Part shown: in pieces, positions 11,993 through 23,620 of the stretch
How positions within the stretch are numbered: the stretch's first letter is position 1
How the letters are laid out: each line of letters opens with the position of its first letter
Origin: Girardinichthys multiradiatus
Lineage: Eukaryota > Chordata > Actinopteri > Cyprinodontiformes > Goodeidae
Assembly: GCF_021462225.1 (NCBI RefSeq)
Contig: NC_061804.1
Span: 124,001 to 188,000 of the forward strand
Reading direction: 5' to 3'
DNA length: 64,000 nt
Program-made: the position numbers and the translations under genes
Notes under the pieces: model-generated
Database searches by the model: none
What the model saw: only the letters and a program-made list of their open reading frames with translations
Told to the model about the DNA's origin: nothing

Positions 11993-12599
11993 ATGAGAGC
12001 ACAGTTGCAAGAAAGTGGGACAGCTTCGCCAAAACACGTTGTTTGAGCTTTCACGGTGTCTGTAGATCTCCTGCGGCGGAAGCACGGCGCGCTGGTTACG
12101 AGCGCTGAACAAATACGGGCCTTTTTTCACATAAGCGGCGAGTAGACGCTGGGGAAACCGTATCTGATGGGAAAATGCGAATCGGCGTAACACCTGTATC
12201 TATCCTTAGCAACGGTACCTGCTGGCCAATGAGATGAGCCAAAATATTCTGTCAGCTTATTGGTCACAGAGCTGGATATGGCTGGTAATGAATTTACCGT
12301 AATGTTAAATATTAAGCACCCCATCATTTATTAATTCTATTGACACTTTAGTGAAGATTTTTGATCCACCTAATAATACGGGACTACGTGCGTCCCGTTT
12401 CAGCTCAATACGGGACGCGTACTTTTTATTCTAAATATGGGACGATTCCGTTTTTCAAGGGACGGTTGGCAACTCTAGCTGTGAGTCCAGCCACTGTTTG
12501 TCTCTGCGGTTGCTGCTCCAGACTGAACTTTGTGTGCCACCAAACACAGTTTGTTGTGCAGCTGTACACAGGTTGTTTGGGTTTCAACCTAAACCTTTT

Positions 12600-13270
12600 T
12601 TCCAGATTGTCGTAAATTTATTGAAAATGGAAAACTAAAAAAATCACATTTACGTAAGTGGAGAGGGTTAGAACATTCCAGAGTGACAACCATCTCTGCA
12701 GCAATCCACCGATCAGGCCTGTATGGTAAAGTGACCAGATGAAAGCCACTCCTTAATAAAAGACTTATAGCAGCCAGTCTGGAGTTTGGCAAAAGGCTCC
12801 TGAAGGACTCTCAGACAATGAGAAACTAAATTCTCTGGTCTGATGAGACAAATATTGAACTCTTTTGTGTGAATGCCAGACGTCATTTTTGGAGGAAACC
12901 AGGCACCACTCATCACCAGGCCAATACCATCCCTACTTTGAAGCATGGTGGTGGCAGCATCATGCTTCCACCTGCTTTTCATCAGCAGGAACTAACAGAC
13001 TAGTCAGGATAAAGAGAAAGATGAATGCAGCAATGTACACAGAAATCCTGGATGAAAGCCAGCTCCATAGCGCCCTTGACCTGAGAGTGGGATGACGGTT
13101 CATTTTTCAGCAGTACAATGATTCAAAGGACACAGCCAAGATCTCAAAGGAGTGGGTTCAGAACCACTCTGTGAATATCATGCAGTGGCTAAGCCAAAGT
13201 CCAGACTTGAATCCGATTGAACATCTCTGGAGTGATCTGAAAATGGCTGTGCACCCATCCAACCTGATGG
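12600..13270 (+). mobile_element. Decayed Tc1/mariner transposon
   Basis: The plus-strand reading includes LWSDETNIELF (first catalytic Asp block), then HFWRKPGTTHHQANTIPTLK and HGGGSIML, then a FQQYNDSKDTAK-like second-Asp block, and ends with QSPDLNPIEHLWSDL (catalytic Glu block). Stops and frame changes separate them. It abuts a gypsy fossil on the opposite strand near 13,250. Confidence 0.8.
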
Positions 13271-13805
13271 AACCTGAGATGTGTACAATTGCATACATAA
13301 TCTTTTATATCCAAGCTCATCTTGGGCCAATACAAAAGGGCTTATAATTGCTTGTATGTTACGTATCATCCAAGGTGACCTGATAGTGGATTTTCATGGT
13401 AGTGATGGAGTAGCTGCTGACAGGTTAATGGAGGATAGATTTGATGCAGGGTTTTATGGGGTAGTTGGGTCACTTTGTACACTCCACAGTATAGACAATA
13501 AATGGGAGGCTTAAATCAGGTTAGCCGAGCATTGGTAGAGAGACAAGGTGTTTTTTTAAGTGTCCCAAAATCTGCTTGGTATTGAGGGGCTCAGATGTAC
13601 TTTGCCTCTCTCCATTTTAGAGCACTAAGTGGTTCAGTTAACTGAGAAAATCTTAGCGAAAAGCGATGGTACCATCCAGCAATTCCAAGAACCCGCTGTA
13701 GCTCTTTTATGTTCTGTGGAATCGGAAAGTCCCAAACAGCCTTTGTTTTTGGCATCCACTTCTATTCCAGCAGAGGAGACAGTGTGATCCAGAAACATCA
13801 GTGAG
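13230..13805 (-). mobile_element. Ty3/gypsy pol fossil (RT end to integrase)
   Basis: On the minus strand, about 13,740-13,640 reads PIPQNIKELQRVLGIAGWYH, the conserved end of the Ty3/gypsy reverse transcriptase. Further on, about 13,420-13,250 gives HYHENPLSGHLG followed by LLYWPKMSLDIKDYV, the HHCC zinc-binding region of integrase. Part of RNase H is missing or decayed between them, and there are stops. No LTRs were identified. Confidence 0.7.
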
Positions 13806-13809
13806 GTAC

Positions 13810-14955
13810 AGAAGAATTAGCTCTTTTACATGTTTACTGCTAAGTTTAATGGCCACATATTATATTAAATGAGTCTCGACTACGGTGAGGTGACAGAACC
13901 CTCTTCCCCTTCCAACAAAGCACTTGGGATAATTTTCATATTACATATTTAAACGACAACACACAGGCATTCAATGCAAAGGTCATTGAGGACGTGCATT
14001 TTTTAACCCATTTACAGTCCAAGAACTGTATATTATTTCAAATAGTACAATTTCTGAAATAAATACTGGATACACACATTGACTTTACTTGTGATGCTTC
14101 ACCTGAGCTGGTAGCTCCCTCCGGTCCAATGTCATCAGCCATCTTTGTAGCATGTAGCATTCATGGAATCACGGTTTGATTACTCGCCCCTGTGACGTCA
14201 TTTCAAAAATGTCTACTTGCACCCACAAACTTGACTTCTTGGCCACAGCGGTGAAGACTTTGTAGTTATAGAAATTAGAGTTGTATTCACAAGACTTTGC
14301 ACTCACAGCTTTTAGATTCATGCTTGCATAAAAACAACCCAGCACAGCAGACTTACATATATGAAAGCAGAATTAAGTGTCCAACATTTTTATTGATATA
14401 CAAATAAGAATACAAATGGTTAGAATCATCCATACATCTTTTTGACAGTTCTGTCACTTCGTAGTTCTGTAGCCAGTTCCTCCACAGCAGATGGCTGAGC
14501 TCAACAGGATGGGGCCTGGATCAGTGGCACCACGGGCCTCGGTTGCAGAAGGACATCCATCCAGCCGGGTGCTCACCAATGTTGTGCTGCAGTCACAGAT
14601 AGACATTGTCTACAACATGACGGATATTTGCACTGAATAACAGTGAACCAACTTCTTGAGTTACATCAGTGACTTCTTAAAGGCTGAAAAATAAAAAGTT
14701 TATTGGCTCATACCCCTTTTATTCTACAATGTTTACGTCAAATTCATATAGCAGTGTCTAGCTGCTACTTTGATCTCACTTATAGGTGCTTGTGGCTTAT
14801 GGCGTGTCATTTGTAAAGTTACACAGTAGAACATTTAAATATCATTTAGCTTGTCATGAGAGAAAACAATGCGGGTTCATTTGTCAAAGCAATATTTTCA
14901 CCGTGTTATTCATACATTTATAAATGTCACAGTTCCAAACTAAATATTTAACTTG
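13810..14955. other. Unassigned sequence
   Basis: No confident gene. A 50-codon plus-strand stretch starting ATGGCTGAGCTC near 14,490 and a possible polyadenylation signal on the minus strand near 14,398 were seen. Neither can be tied to a known gene. Confidence 0.35.
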
Positions 14956-15163
14956 AATAAAAATGCTGCTTCCTCAGCAGATGATGGCAGAAGAGATCAC
15001 ACTTGCAACAACAGACTTATAGAAGATATGCAGCATCTTGCTGCAAACACCAAAGGACCTAAGCTTCCTCAAGAAGTACAGTCTGCTCTGTCCCTTCTTG
15101 TAGATTGCTTCACAGTTGCATCTCCACTCTAGTCTGTTGTCCAGGTGAACACCGAGGTATTTA

Positions 15164-16773
15164 CAGGTCCTTCTCAAAATATTAGCATATTGTGATAAAG
15201 TTCATTATTTTCCATAATGTAATGATGAAAATTTAACATTCATATATTTTAGATTCATTGCACACTAACTGAAATATTTCAGGTCTTTTATTGTCTTAAT
15301 ACGGATGATTTTGGCATACAGCTCATGAAAACCCAAAATTCCTATCTCACAAAATTAGCATATTTCATCTGACCAATAAAAGAAAAGTGTTTTTAATACA
15401 AAAAACGTCAACCTTCAAATAATCATGTACAGTTATGCACTCAATACTTGGTCGGGAATCCTTTTGCAGAAATGACTGCTTCAATGCGGCGTGGCATGGA
15501 GGCAATCAGCCTGTGGCACTGCTGAGTTCTTATGGAGGCCCAGGATGCTTCGATAGCGGCCTTTAGCTCATCCAGAGTGTTGGGTCTTGAGTCTCTCAAC
15601 GTTCTCTTCACAATATCCCACAGATTCTCTATGGGGTTCAGGTCAGGAGAGTTGGCAGGCCAATTGAGCACAGTGATACCATGGTCAGTAAACCATTTAC
15701 CAGTGGTTTTGGCACTGTGAGCAGGTGCCAGGTCGTGCTGAAAAATGAAATCTTCATCTCCATAAAGCTTTTCAGTAGATGGAAGCATGAAGTGCTCCAA
15801 AATCTCCTGATAGCTAGCTGCATTGACCCTGCCCTTGATAAAACACAGTGGACCAACACCAGCAGCTGACACGGCACACCAGACCATCACTGACTGTGGG
15901 TACTTGACACTGGACTTCTGGCATTTTGGCATTTCCTGATCCCCAGTCTTCCTCCAGACTCTGGCACCTTGATTTCCGAATGACATGCAGAATTTGCTTT
16001 CATCCGAAAAAAGTACTTTGGACCACTGAGCAACAGTCCAGTGCTGCTTCTCTGTAGCCCAGGTCAGGCGCTTCTGCCGCTGTTTCTGGTTCAAAAGTGG
16101 CTTGACCTGGGGAATGCAGCACCTGTAGCCCATTTCCTGCACACGCCTGTGCACGGTGGCTCTGGATGTTTCTACTTCAGACTCAGTCCACTGCTTCCGC
16201 AGGTCCCCCAAGGTCTGGAATCGGCCCTTCTCCACAATCTTCCTCAGGGTCCGGTCACCTCTTCTCGTTGTGCAGCGTTTTCTGCCACACTTTTTCCTTC
16301 CCACAGACTTCCCACTGAGGTGCCTTGATACAGCACCCTGGGAACAGCCTATTTGTTCAGAAATGTCTTTCTGTGTCTTACCCTCTTGCTTGAGGGTGTC
16401 AATAGTGGCCTTCTGGACAGCAGTCAGGTCGGCAGTCTTACCCATGATTGGGGTTTTGAGTGATGAACCAGGCTGGGAGTTTTAAAGGCCTCAGGAATCT
16501 TTTGCAGGTGTTTAGAGTTAACTCGTTGATTCAGATGATTAGGTTCATAGCTCGTTTAGAGACCCTTTTAATGATATGCTAATTTTGTGAGATAGGAATT
16601 TGGGGTTTTCATGAGCTGTATGCCAAAATCATCTGTATTAAGACAATAAAAGACCTGAAATATTTCAGTTAGTGTGCAATGAATCTAAAATATATGAATG
16701 TTAAATTTTCATCATGACATTATGGAAAATAATTAACTTTATCACAATATGCTAATATTTTGAGAAGGACCTG
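15164..16773 (-). mobile_element. Complete Tc1-like transposon, 1,610 bp, copy 1
   Basis: Long terminal inverted repeats of roughly 200 bp begin CAGGTCCTTCTCAAAATATT. The right end is the inverted match (AATATTTTGAGAAGGACCTG). TA dinucleotides at 15162-15163 and 16774-16775 are the Tc1/mariner target duplication. It is inserted in the RT region of LINE copy B. The transposase gene is open over its whole length. A sister copy lies at 32,622-34,230, nearly identical in length. Confidence 0.95.
15441..16445 (-). CDS. Tc1-like transposase, intact 334-codon open reading frame
   Basis: Cut-and-paste transposase acting on the inverted repeats of the surrounding element. The N-terminus (about residues 1-50) is a helix-turn-helix with QKDISEQIGCSQGAVSRHL, and a second DNA-binding half with a GRKKCGRKR linker follows at about 50-115. 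The DDE catalytic core has LFSDES (first Asp), FQHDLAPAH (second Asp) and NSPDLNPIENLW (Glu). There are 34 residues between the second Asp and the Glu, the DD34E spacing of the Tc1 group. Length is normal for the family (about 340). The start codon is the first in-frame ATG inside the inverted repeats. No stop or frameshift is visible, so the element may be young, or still active elsewhere in this genome. Confidence 0.93.
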   Translation of the reverse strand: MGKTADLTAVQKATIDTLKQEGKTQKDISEQIGCSQGAVSRHLSGKSVGRKKCGRKRCTTRRGDRTLRKIVEKGRFQTLGDLRKQWTESEVETSRATVHRRVQEMGYRCCIPQVKPLLNQKQRQKRLTWATEKQHWTVAQWSKVLFSDESKFCMSFGNQGARVWRKTGDQEMPKCQKSSVKYPQSVMVWCAVSAAGVGPLCFIKGRVNAASYQEILEHFMLPSTEKLYGDEDFIFQHDLAPAHSAKTTGKWFTDHGITVLNWPANSPDLNPIENLWDIVKRTLRDSRPNTLDELKAAIEASWASIRTQQCHRLIASMPRRIEAVISAKGFPTKY

Positions 16774-18021
16774 TATACTCCTGCACCACCTCCACTTCAA
16801 AAGTGGTCCACCACCTTCCTGTACTCAGCTTCTTCTCCATCTCTGATCCACCAACGACTGCAGAATCATCCGAGTATTTCTGCAGATGACAGGAGTCTGT
16901 CTGGTCCTGGAGGTCTGAGGTGTAGTGTGAAAAGGAATGGTGAGAGTACCGTCCCCTGTGGTGCTCCTGTGCTGCTGACTACCTGGTTAGACTCACAACC
17001 CTTCAGTCTCACAAACTGTGGTCTGTTTGTCAGGTAGTCTTTGATCCAGGAGATTGTTGAGGCCTCCACCTGAGTCTTCTGGAGTTTCCACAGCGATAAG
17101 CAAACTGAAGGAGGTCCTGATGGTTTATTGTTTGCTTACTCAGGTGGGCCAGCAGGAGTCTCTCTAGGACCTTCATGATGTGGGATGTCAGGGAAACAGG
17201 TCTACAGTCATTGAGGGCTGATGGTGAGTTTTCTTTGGTACCAGAACAAGACAGGAGGTCTTCCACAACACTGGAACCTTCTTCTGGGCCAGGCTAAGGT
17301 TGAAGAGGTACTGCAGAATCCCACAGAGCTGCTCTGCACAGACCTTCAGGACTCTAGGGCTGACATGATCTGGAGCTGCAGCCTTATTCTGATTCAGTCT
17401 CTCCAGTTGTCTCTTCACCTGACTTCTAGAGACACACAGGTGGAAGGAGGAAGCAAAGGAAGCATCAGCATCTTCTGATATGGTTGAAGGCAAACATGTA
17501 GAAGCAGAAGGGTCTAGGGCTGAGGTGGAAGATAAAAAATGTGAGGTGTTACTGGACAGCTGTGGGTCCTGTGGGTCAAAGGAAGGTGGAATGTCTGTTT
17601 GGCTGTGAGCAGGAGAGGAGGATGCTGATCATGTTTCTGAACTGAACCTATTGAAGAATGTGTTCAGTTCATTGGTTCTGTCCAGACCTCCATCGGTCTG
17701 ATCTTCCTTCTGCTTGAAGCCTTTGATCTTCTTCATCCCTGTCCACACATCTCTGATATTGTTTTGCTGGAGCTGCTCTCCAGCTTCTTCTTGTACACCT
17801 CCTTGCTGTCTCTTATGTTGACTTTAAGTTGCTTCTGTAAACTCCTCAATAATTATCTGTCTCCCTCTCTGAAGGCTCTTTTTTTTCTTGTTAAGCAGGT
17901 CCTTCAGGTCACTGGTGATCCAAGGTTTGTTATTGGGGAAGCATCTCACGGTTCTGGTGGGGATGATGTTTTCCACACAGACGTTTATATAGTCGGTTAC
18001 ACACTCAGTCATGGCATTGAT

Positions 18022-19040
18022 TCAATTCAGTTTCAATTCAATTTTATTTATATAGCACCAATTCACAACACATGTCGTCTCAAGGCTCTTCACAAAAGTC
18101 AGGTTCATTCATTCCAATTAATCCTAACTATCAAACAGTCAGATTCAGTTATTTATTCAAATTGGATAAAAAGTTTTTCTATCTAAGGAAACCCAGCAGA
18201 TTGCATCCAGTCAGTGACTTGCAGCATTCATTCCTCCTGGATGAGCATGTAGAGACAGTGGACAGTCACTGGTGTTGACTTTGCAGCAATCCCTCATACT
18301 GAGCATGCATGTAGCGACAGTGGAGAGGAAAAACTCCCTTTTAACGGGAAGAAACCTCCAGCAGAACCAGCCTATAGCAGCATAACTACACAGATAGTTT
18401 CAGTTCAGATTATTTAGTTAAACGGCGTTTATTTACAACAATGTCGTCTCAAGGAACCCCACAAAGGTTCCCACTGATGGTCATTGTTATACTAAAAACC
18501 ACAAGGATTGGGATACCTCTCTCTGTCAGACTGATTATAACCATTGGAAAAGAGAAGGGGTCATACAGGTAGCAGAAATGGAGGGTGTGTTTGCACCTCA
18601 ACCATAACTGAGCCGGTTTAGGCTAAACCTGACTCCCCCTTACTCCATCCAACAGGGAGGGAAGAAGACGGAGGTAAAAAATAAGGAAGATAGATCAGGA
18701 TAAACTAAACCACTCTAACTATAAGCTTTATCAAAAAGGAAAGTTTTAAGCCTAGCCTTAAAAGTAGACAGGTTGTCTGCCTCACGGACTAAAACTGGGA
18801 GCTGGTTCCACAGGAGAGGAGCCTGATAACTAAAGGATCTGCCTCCCATTCTACTTCTAGAGATTCTAGGAACCACCAGTAAACCTGCAGTCTGAGAACG
18901 AAGTGCTCTGTTAGGAACATATGGACCAATCAGATCTCTGATGTATGATGGAGCTAGATCATTAAGGGGTTTATATGTGAGGAGAAGAATTTTAAATTCC
19001 ATTCTGGATTTAACAGGGAGCCAATGAAGGGAAGCTTCAT
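18022..19040 (-). mobile_element. L2-type LINE 3' fragment inserted in LINE copy B
   Basis: The boundaries are exact, because copy A reads GGCATTGAT directly into GTCCTCTCC at about 990-1000. In copy B 1,019 bp separate those same words. The fragment encodes on the minus strand (19,062-18,715) the L2-type C-terminal block LHWLPVKSRMEFKILLLTY, then YVPNRALRSQTAGLLVVPR and LLWNQLPVLVREADNLSTFK. A 3' UTR then runs to a tail rich in AATTGAATTG at 18,022-18,050. Related 3' pieces lie at 55,737-56,098 and 42,540-42,822. Confidence 0.88.
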
Positions 19041-20359
19041 GTCCTCTCCATGTGGCTGGCACAGTGCGTCCCAGTCTGTAGCCTCAAAGCAACCTTGCAG
19101 AGCTTCTTCAGCTTCCTGTGACCATTTTCTCACAGTCCTCTTTATTACAGGTTGCCTCTGAACAAGGGGCTTATATTTCGAGCAGAGAAAAACAAGATTG
19201 TGATCTGATTTGCCTAGAGGAGGTCTTGCTGTAGAGATGTACGAGTCCTTGACATTTGTATAAAACAAATCCAACGTTTTGTTTTCTCTGGTAGAGCAGC
19301 TGACAAACTGTTGAAATGTTGGAAGTGTAGCAGAGAGTGAGGCATGGTTAAACTCACCAGATATTGCCACAAACACAATGGGGTGTTGTGTTTGTAGCTT
19401 AGCAACAACAGAACTGATGACATCACATGTAGTGTCAGCAACACCTAAAGGTGGAACGTAAAGTGTTGCTAAAATAACACTGGTGAACTCTCTGGGTAAA
19501 TAATATGGATGAAAACTTACTGCCAACAGTTCAATATCTGGACTGCAGAGATGACACTTCACAGTTACATGTCCTGGATTACACCATCTGTTGTTCACAA
19601 GTACTGCCAGTCCACCTCCTTTACATTTGCCGCTCCTCCTTAAATCTTTGTCTGCTCGTATGGTTAAAAAGACCGGCAGAAAGACGCTGGAGTCGGGGAT
19701 ATGATCCTGCAGCCATGTCTCAGTAAATCACATAATACTGCATGCTCGGTACTCTGGCTGGGTCCTTTGTAGGGCTTGGAGTTCATCCAACTTGTTTCCC
19801 AACGATCTCACATTGCCCATCATAATCGACGGAAGAGATGGTTTGAACTTCCTCCTTCTCTCTTTTCTCTTCGCTCCTGCTCTGCATCCACGGCGTCACC
19901 TTTTCAACTCATCAGGGATTTGGGGTTGTAGCTGAAGTACTATTTAAGCTTTTGAGATGGTGATCAGCTGCTCCCAGTTGTAAAAAAAAAAAATCAACCC
20001 GTTGCCATGGTGACACATCATAACAAATGTCCCAAAGCAAAAAAACACCAGCAAGAATCCCTACACCTGCACAGCATCCGAAACCGCAGAGGACAGTCGT
20101 CCAAAAATAAACAACCCTCTTCCACCACAAGAGGAATTTGATTTTGATTTCTTGTAATTAAATAATTAATGAGAATGAAAAGTAACAGAGCTACTCCAAC
20201 CTGCGGCCAACTTGAGTGAGGCAATTTTAGAATGAAATATTTAGTTTGGAACATTTATAATTGTATGAAATGGCATGGTGAAAATGTGACTTTGAAAAAT
20301 TAACCCCCATTTTTTTCTCTCTTATGTTTGCCTCAGTTAATGAAAATACTGCTGTTAAT

Positions 20360-20577
20360 TTTTGACAGTGTAACTTTACAAATGGCACCCCATACTGGAC
20401 GGGGTCCAGTTCCTCATTGTTGACATCCACAAACAGAGACACACCACAAAGGTTTGCTACATTGTGCAGCAGGCCACATGCTAGCACAATGCAACATGGG
20501 GTATGTGGGGTGTACAGCAGGCACCACCAGCAGCCTTTGAACTGCCTATTGGTATGTCCAATAACAAACGCAGGCAT
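20360..20577 (-). pseudogene. PIF/Harbinger transposase C-terminal fragment
   Basis: The minus-strand reading contains CCIVLACGLLHNVANLCGVS, matching the IIxACAVLHNIA block at the end of Harbinger/HARBI1-type transposases, followed by an acidic tail (VDVNNEELDP). The upstream catalytic part was not found in the neighbouring sequence. Confidence 0.55.
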
Positions 20578-20599
20578 GTCTTATGGAAATGTTAGAAAG

Positions 20600-21620
20600 T
20601 AGCTTCTCTTTTATTGTTTGTATAAACTAAAAATGTATTCACTCTGTCAGCTCCAGGTGCAGAGACAGATTTATGTTATGCTCATTGTATTCCATTCTGC
20701 TAGGCCTTAAGGAGGGTTTCAGAGATGCCAGGAGGTACCACATACCATACTCAATACTACCATAGGTTCAAGGTCAAGGTTCAACCTTTGTTTCTTTCTA
20801 GTTACAATACTGCTCACCCTAGCCAGGCTGAAGTTTCCCAGGCCTCTGTTGAGATACTGTGATGTGACACTATTACAGATAACACTGGTATAAGGATAGT
20901 TAAAACAGACACTGAACTTGATGGCACATTCTGCATTTTGTTTTTCATTTAGTACGTAAACATTCCTAGTTGTTTTGTTAAAGTCATACCTCCTGCTGGT
21001 TCAGTCATGGCCTCATAAGTTGGGATAACAGAGCACATCAGCCCCTTTCACAGAACACTCTGCAGGCATCTTCTTCCTGGATCAGTGTAAAGTGTGAAGA
21101 GAAACTGTGGAGGTGGGCATTGATTCATCATCCCTGACCTGGCGTTATGGTCCCGCTGATGCAGCGTTTCAGATGGGTGTTCTCTGGTTCTGCGATGCTG
21201 GCTTTATTTGTGAGCTGCCTCTTTTCACCATGAATAATTCCACCAACACACATTTTGTTTGCAGATATGATGGACAGGAAACTGTCACACTGACATATAC
21301 CTGAGGTAATCTTCCTCTGAATGTTTTTATTATTCGTTTTGTTATTAACATCTTAAAGTTATTTAATCTGATTTCTTTGTTTCTCTGGCAAAATAAGTCT
21401 GAGACCCTCTGGACAGCAGGTAGGAAACATCATCAATTTGTCCCTGGTCAATAACCCACCGACTCTGCAAACTGTATCACACATGCAGTATTTTTATTGC
21501 ATTAACCATCTGTTTGTAAACAATACTAGAATAACAATCTTCTGTTTGCATCATTTTCAACTCGAACAAATAAAAATATCTGCAAGAAAAAAATCCAACC
21601 TTCAAAACATTCTCGTGTAA
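20600..21620. other. Unassigned sequence
   Basis: No coding or repeat signal that I can support. Confidence 0.4.
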
Positions 21621-21624
21621 CCAG

Positions 21625-22560
21625 ATAAGGCCAGTTCATCCTCAGTTAACTGGTTCACAAAGGTTTAGACCAATTCTGACCACTTTAAGCTAAATCAAAC
21701 CAGCTGAGACCCGTTCAAACTATATCAGACATTTTTTAACTACTTGAGACTGGTTCAGAACCAATTACACAAGGTCAAACCAGTATTGTCCAGTTGATGA
21801 TCCTCATCCCAGTCCAATTCAAAATAGTTCACACAGGTTTTAACCATGTCAGACCTGTTTAAATGAGTTGACACTAGTTTAAGCCAGTTTAGAGTCGTTA
21901 TGACCAGTGTGGACACATTCTGACAATGTCAGGCACATTTAAATTACTTCAGACCCGTTCAGAAGGTTAACAGGTTATGGCCCAATGAAACTAGGTGAAA
22001 CCAGTTCCAACTTGCTTAAACTACCTCATACCAATTTTAACCAATTAAGACTAGTTTAAACTCATTCAAGCATATTTGAACAACTTAAATAAGTTTAAAC
22101 TACATTATAGCAATTTAATCATATCGTAAATATTTAAATAAATTCAGACATAAAAACTACCTTGGACCAGTTAAGACCAAATCAAACCAGTTCTACCCAG
22201 CTGGCGATACTTCGGTTTAAACTAGTTTAAACCAGTTCAGATCAGTTTAAACTACATCAGAGCAGTTTTGATCACATCATGCATGCTTAAATAATTCAGA
22301 CTTTAAAACCGCTTCAGACCCTTTTCCAACATCAAACCTGTTTTAATTACTTGTGACTGGCTCAGACCCATTTACACCAGTTATTCAAAGCAGTTCCTGC
22401 CTGAGCCATTTAGGCAAGTTTTTCATTTCAAGCTGTTCAGAGCCAGTTGATCTTGTTTAAAATATTAAAGCAGTCTAGCCAATGTGAACCCGTTTAAAAA
22501 TGTATTCTGACTCCATTAAATCAATTAGTATCCACTGAAATAGTCTGGACTGTTCACTGA
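21625..22560. repeat. Degenerate tandem decamer tract (period about 10 bp)
   Basis: For about 930 bp the sequence can be cut into successive 10-mers that keep returning to CCAGTTYARA / CTAGTTTAAA-like words. Near 22,225-22,270, for example, the words are AGATCAGTTT, AAACTACATC, AGAGCAGTTT and TGATCACATC. Units are heavily diverged (often 4-6 matches of 10) but the register holds over long runs, with few slips. No open frame of note. Confidence 0.7.
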
Positions 22561-22564
22561 AACA

Positions 22565-23405
22565 GGAACTGAGCCCATCTGACTAGTGGTGAAAAATCAA
22601 CTGGCAAATGATTATCTTTACATTTTCGAAGAAAGTTCCAGACCTGATAGGTTGCTCTGGAACCAGAACTTCAAAGGTACCATACTCTACATCATGAAAT
22701 CCAAATTAATCTGTTTTTTTCACCAAGCTTTGAGTCAATGTTTGAAGTTGGAAGATAAGATAGAGAAGAATGACCCAGGGCTGGACTGGACCACACAACG
22801 TGGAGCGGGAACAGACATAACTGGACTGAAAGGACTTAGATCCAACCGTACCAGAAAAACTGAAGCAAACAAAGGAACCAGTATAAGAATAAAACGGAAT
22901 GGAAAGCAACAATGGGAAGACAATAAGAGCGGTGAGATGAAGTGAGAGCAGACCAGAAAAGGGACGCAAAGGAACAAGAAATTCCATGGTCACATAATCT
23001 GAATTGTCCTATACATACTAAAACTAAGGAACACAGAAAAGAGGAGGGTGCAGACATGATTCTTCTGTTTCTTTCCTGAAACTCCAACACTAGGGGTTAG
23101 GTGGGCCAACCAAGCAGAGATATCTGACCATCAGTTGGTCCGTTAACTGTCCTACTGGGCGGAGGAGCCAAAACTCAACTGTTCCCTACCTTGGCAGCTG
23201 AAAGTCCTATTACAAGTGAATCCCTGACCTCACACCAAGGTGTATGCATGGGGGCGGGGCTTCGCCTGTCAGTCCTCTACCAATCTGACAGTGATCCCTT
23301 ACCGCACACCTAGGTGTGGAACTAACATGAAAGTCATCTATCAGTCTGACTCCAGAAGCCGTTCTACTTTCCTGTAGCAGCTGTCTTCAGAGATTTCGGC
23401 TGTAA
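22565..23405. other. Unassigned sequence
   Basis: No gene identified. The 119-codon plus-strand open stretch at 22,586-22,945 has low-complexity, charged composition and no recognisable domain. Two related CACACCWAGGTGT-type short palindromes occur near 23,235 and 23,305. Confidence 0.4.
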
Positions 23406-23409
23406 AAAA

Positions 23410-23620
23410 AGTTTTTATGCATTCGCTTCAGGCACTGCTGTTCTTATTTTAAACAGTAGGCGGTAGTGTAGTTAATATTTTTCTATATTCATCAACCAGT
23501 TGCAGAAGAAAGGTCTAGAAAGGACATGCATTGCTAATAAAACTGTAACTACAAAGTTGGCCTCATAAGAGTTACTTCAAGGCGCTTTCAAACATTTTGC
23601 AATATTTATTCTGTCCGTTT
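23410..23620. repeat. Dispersed repeat, counterpart of 6,680-6,860
   Basis: Shares the GGCACTGCTGTTCTTATTTT / AAACAGTAG block and the trailing AACATTTTGCAA block with the copy near 6,720. Confidence 0.5.

Larger units (their letters stand above)
14960..20235 (-). mobile_element. LINE copy B (same family as copy A), split by a Tc1 element and an L2 fragment
   Basis: Read on the minus strand, the copy starts near 20,235 and has the endonuclease region (19,598-19,040). It continues beyond an inserted L2 piece with the EN-RT linker (18,012-17,824) and the RT start (17,493-17,188). The middle RT (17,069-16,866) has SSTGAPQGTVLSPFLFT. Beyond the inserted Tc1 element comes the C-terminal RT (15,177-14,974), with YLGVHLDNRLEW, YKKGQSRLYFLRKLRSFGVC and FYKSVVASV. 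Removing the two insertions leaves about 2.65 kb. Frameshifts make it inactive. Copy A supplies the uninterrupted reference for the L2 insertion. Confidence 0.85.

Noticed and set aside
22586..22945. 119-codon plus-strand open frame
   Set aside because: No domain, no splice partner, and overlapping open frames in three frames on the other strand suggest a low-stop composition region.
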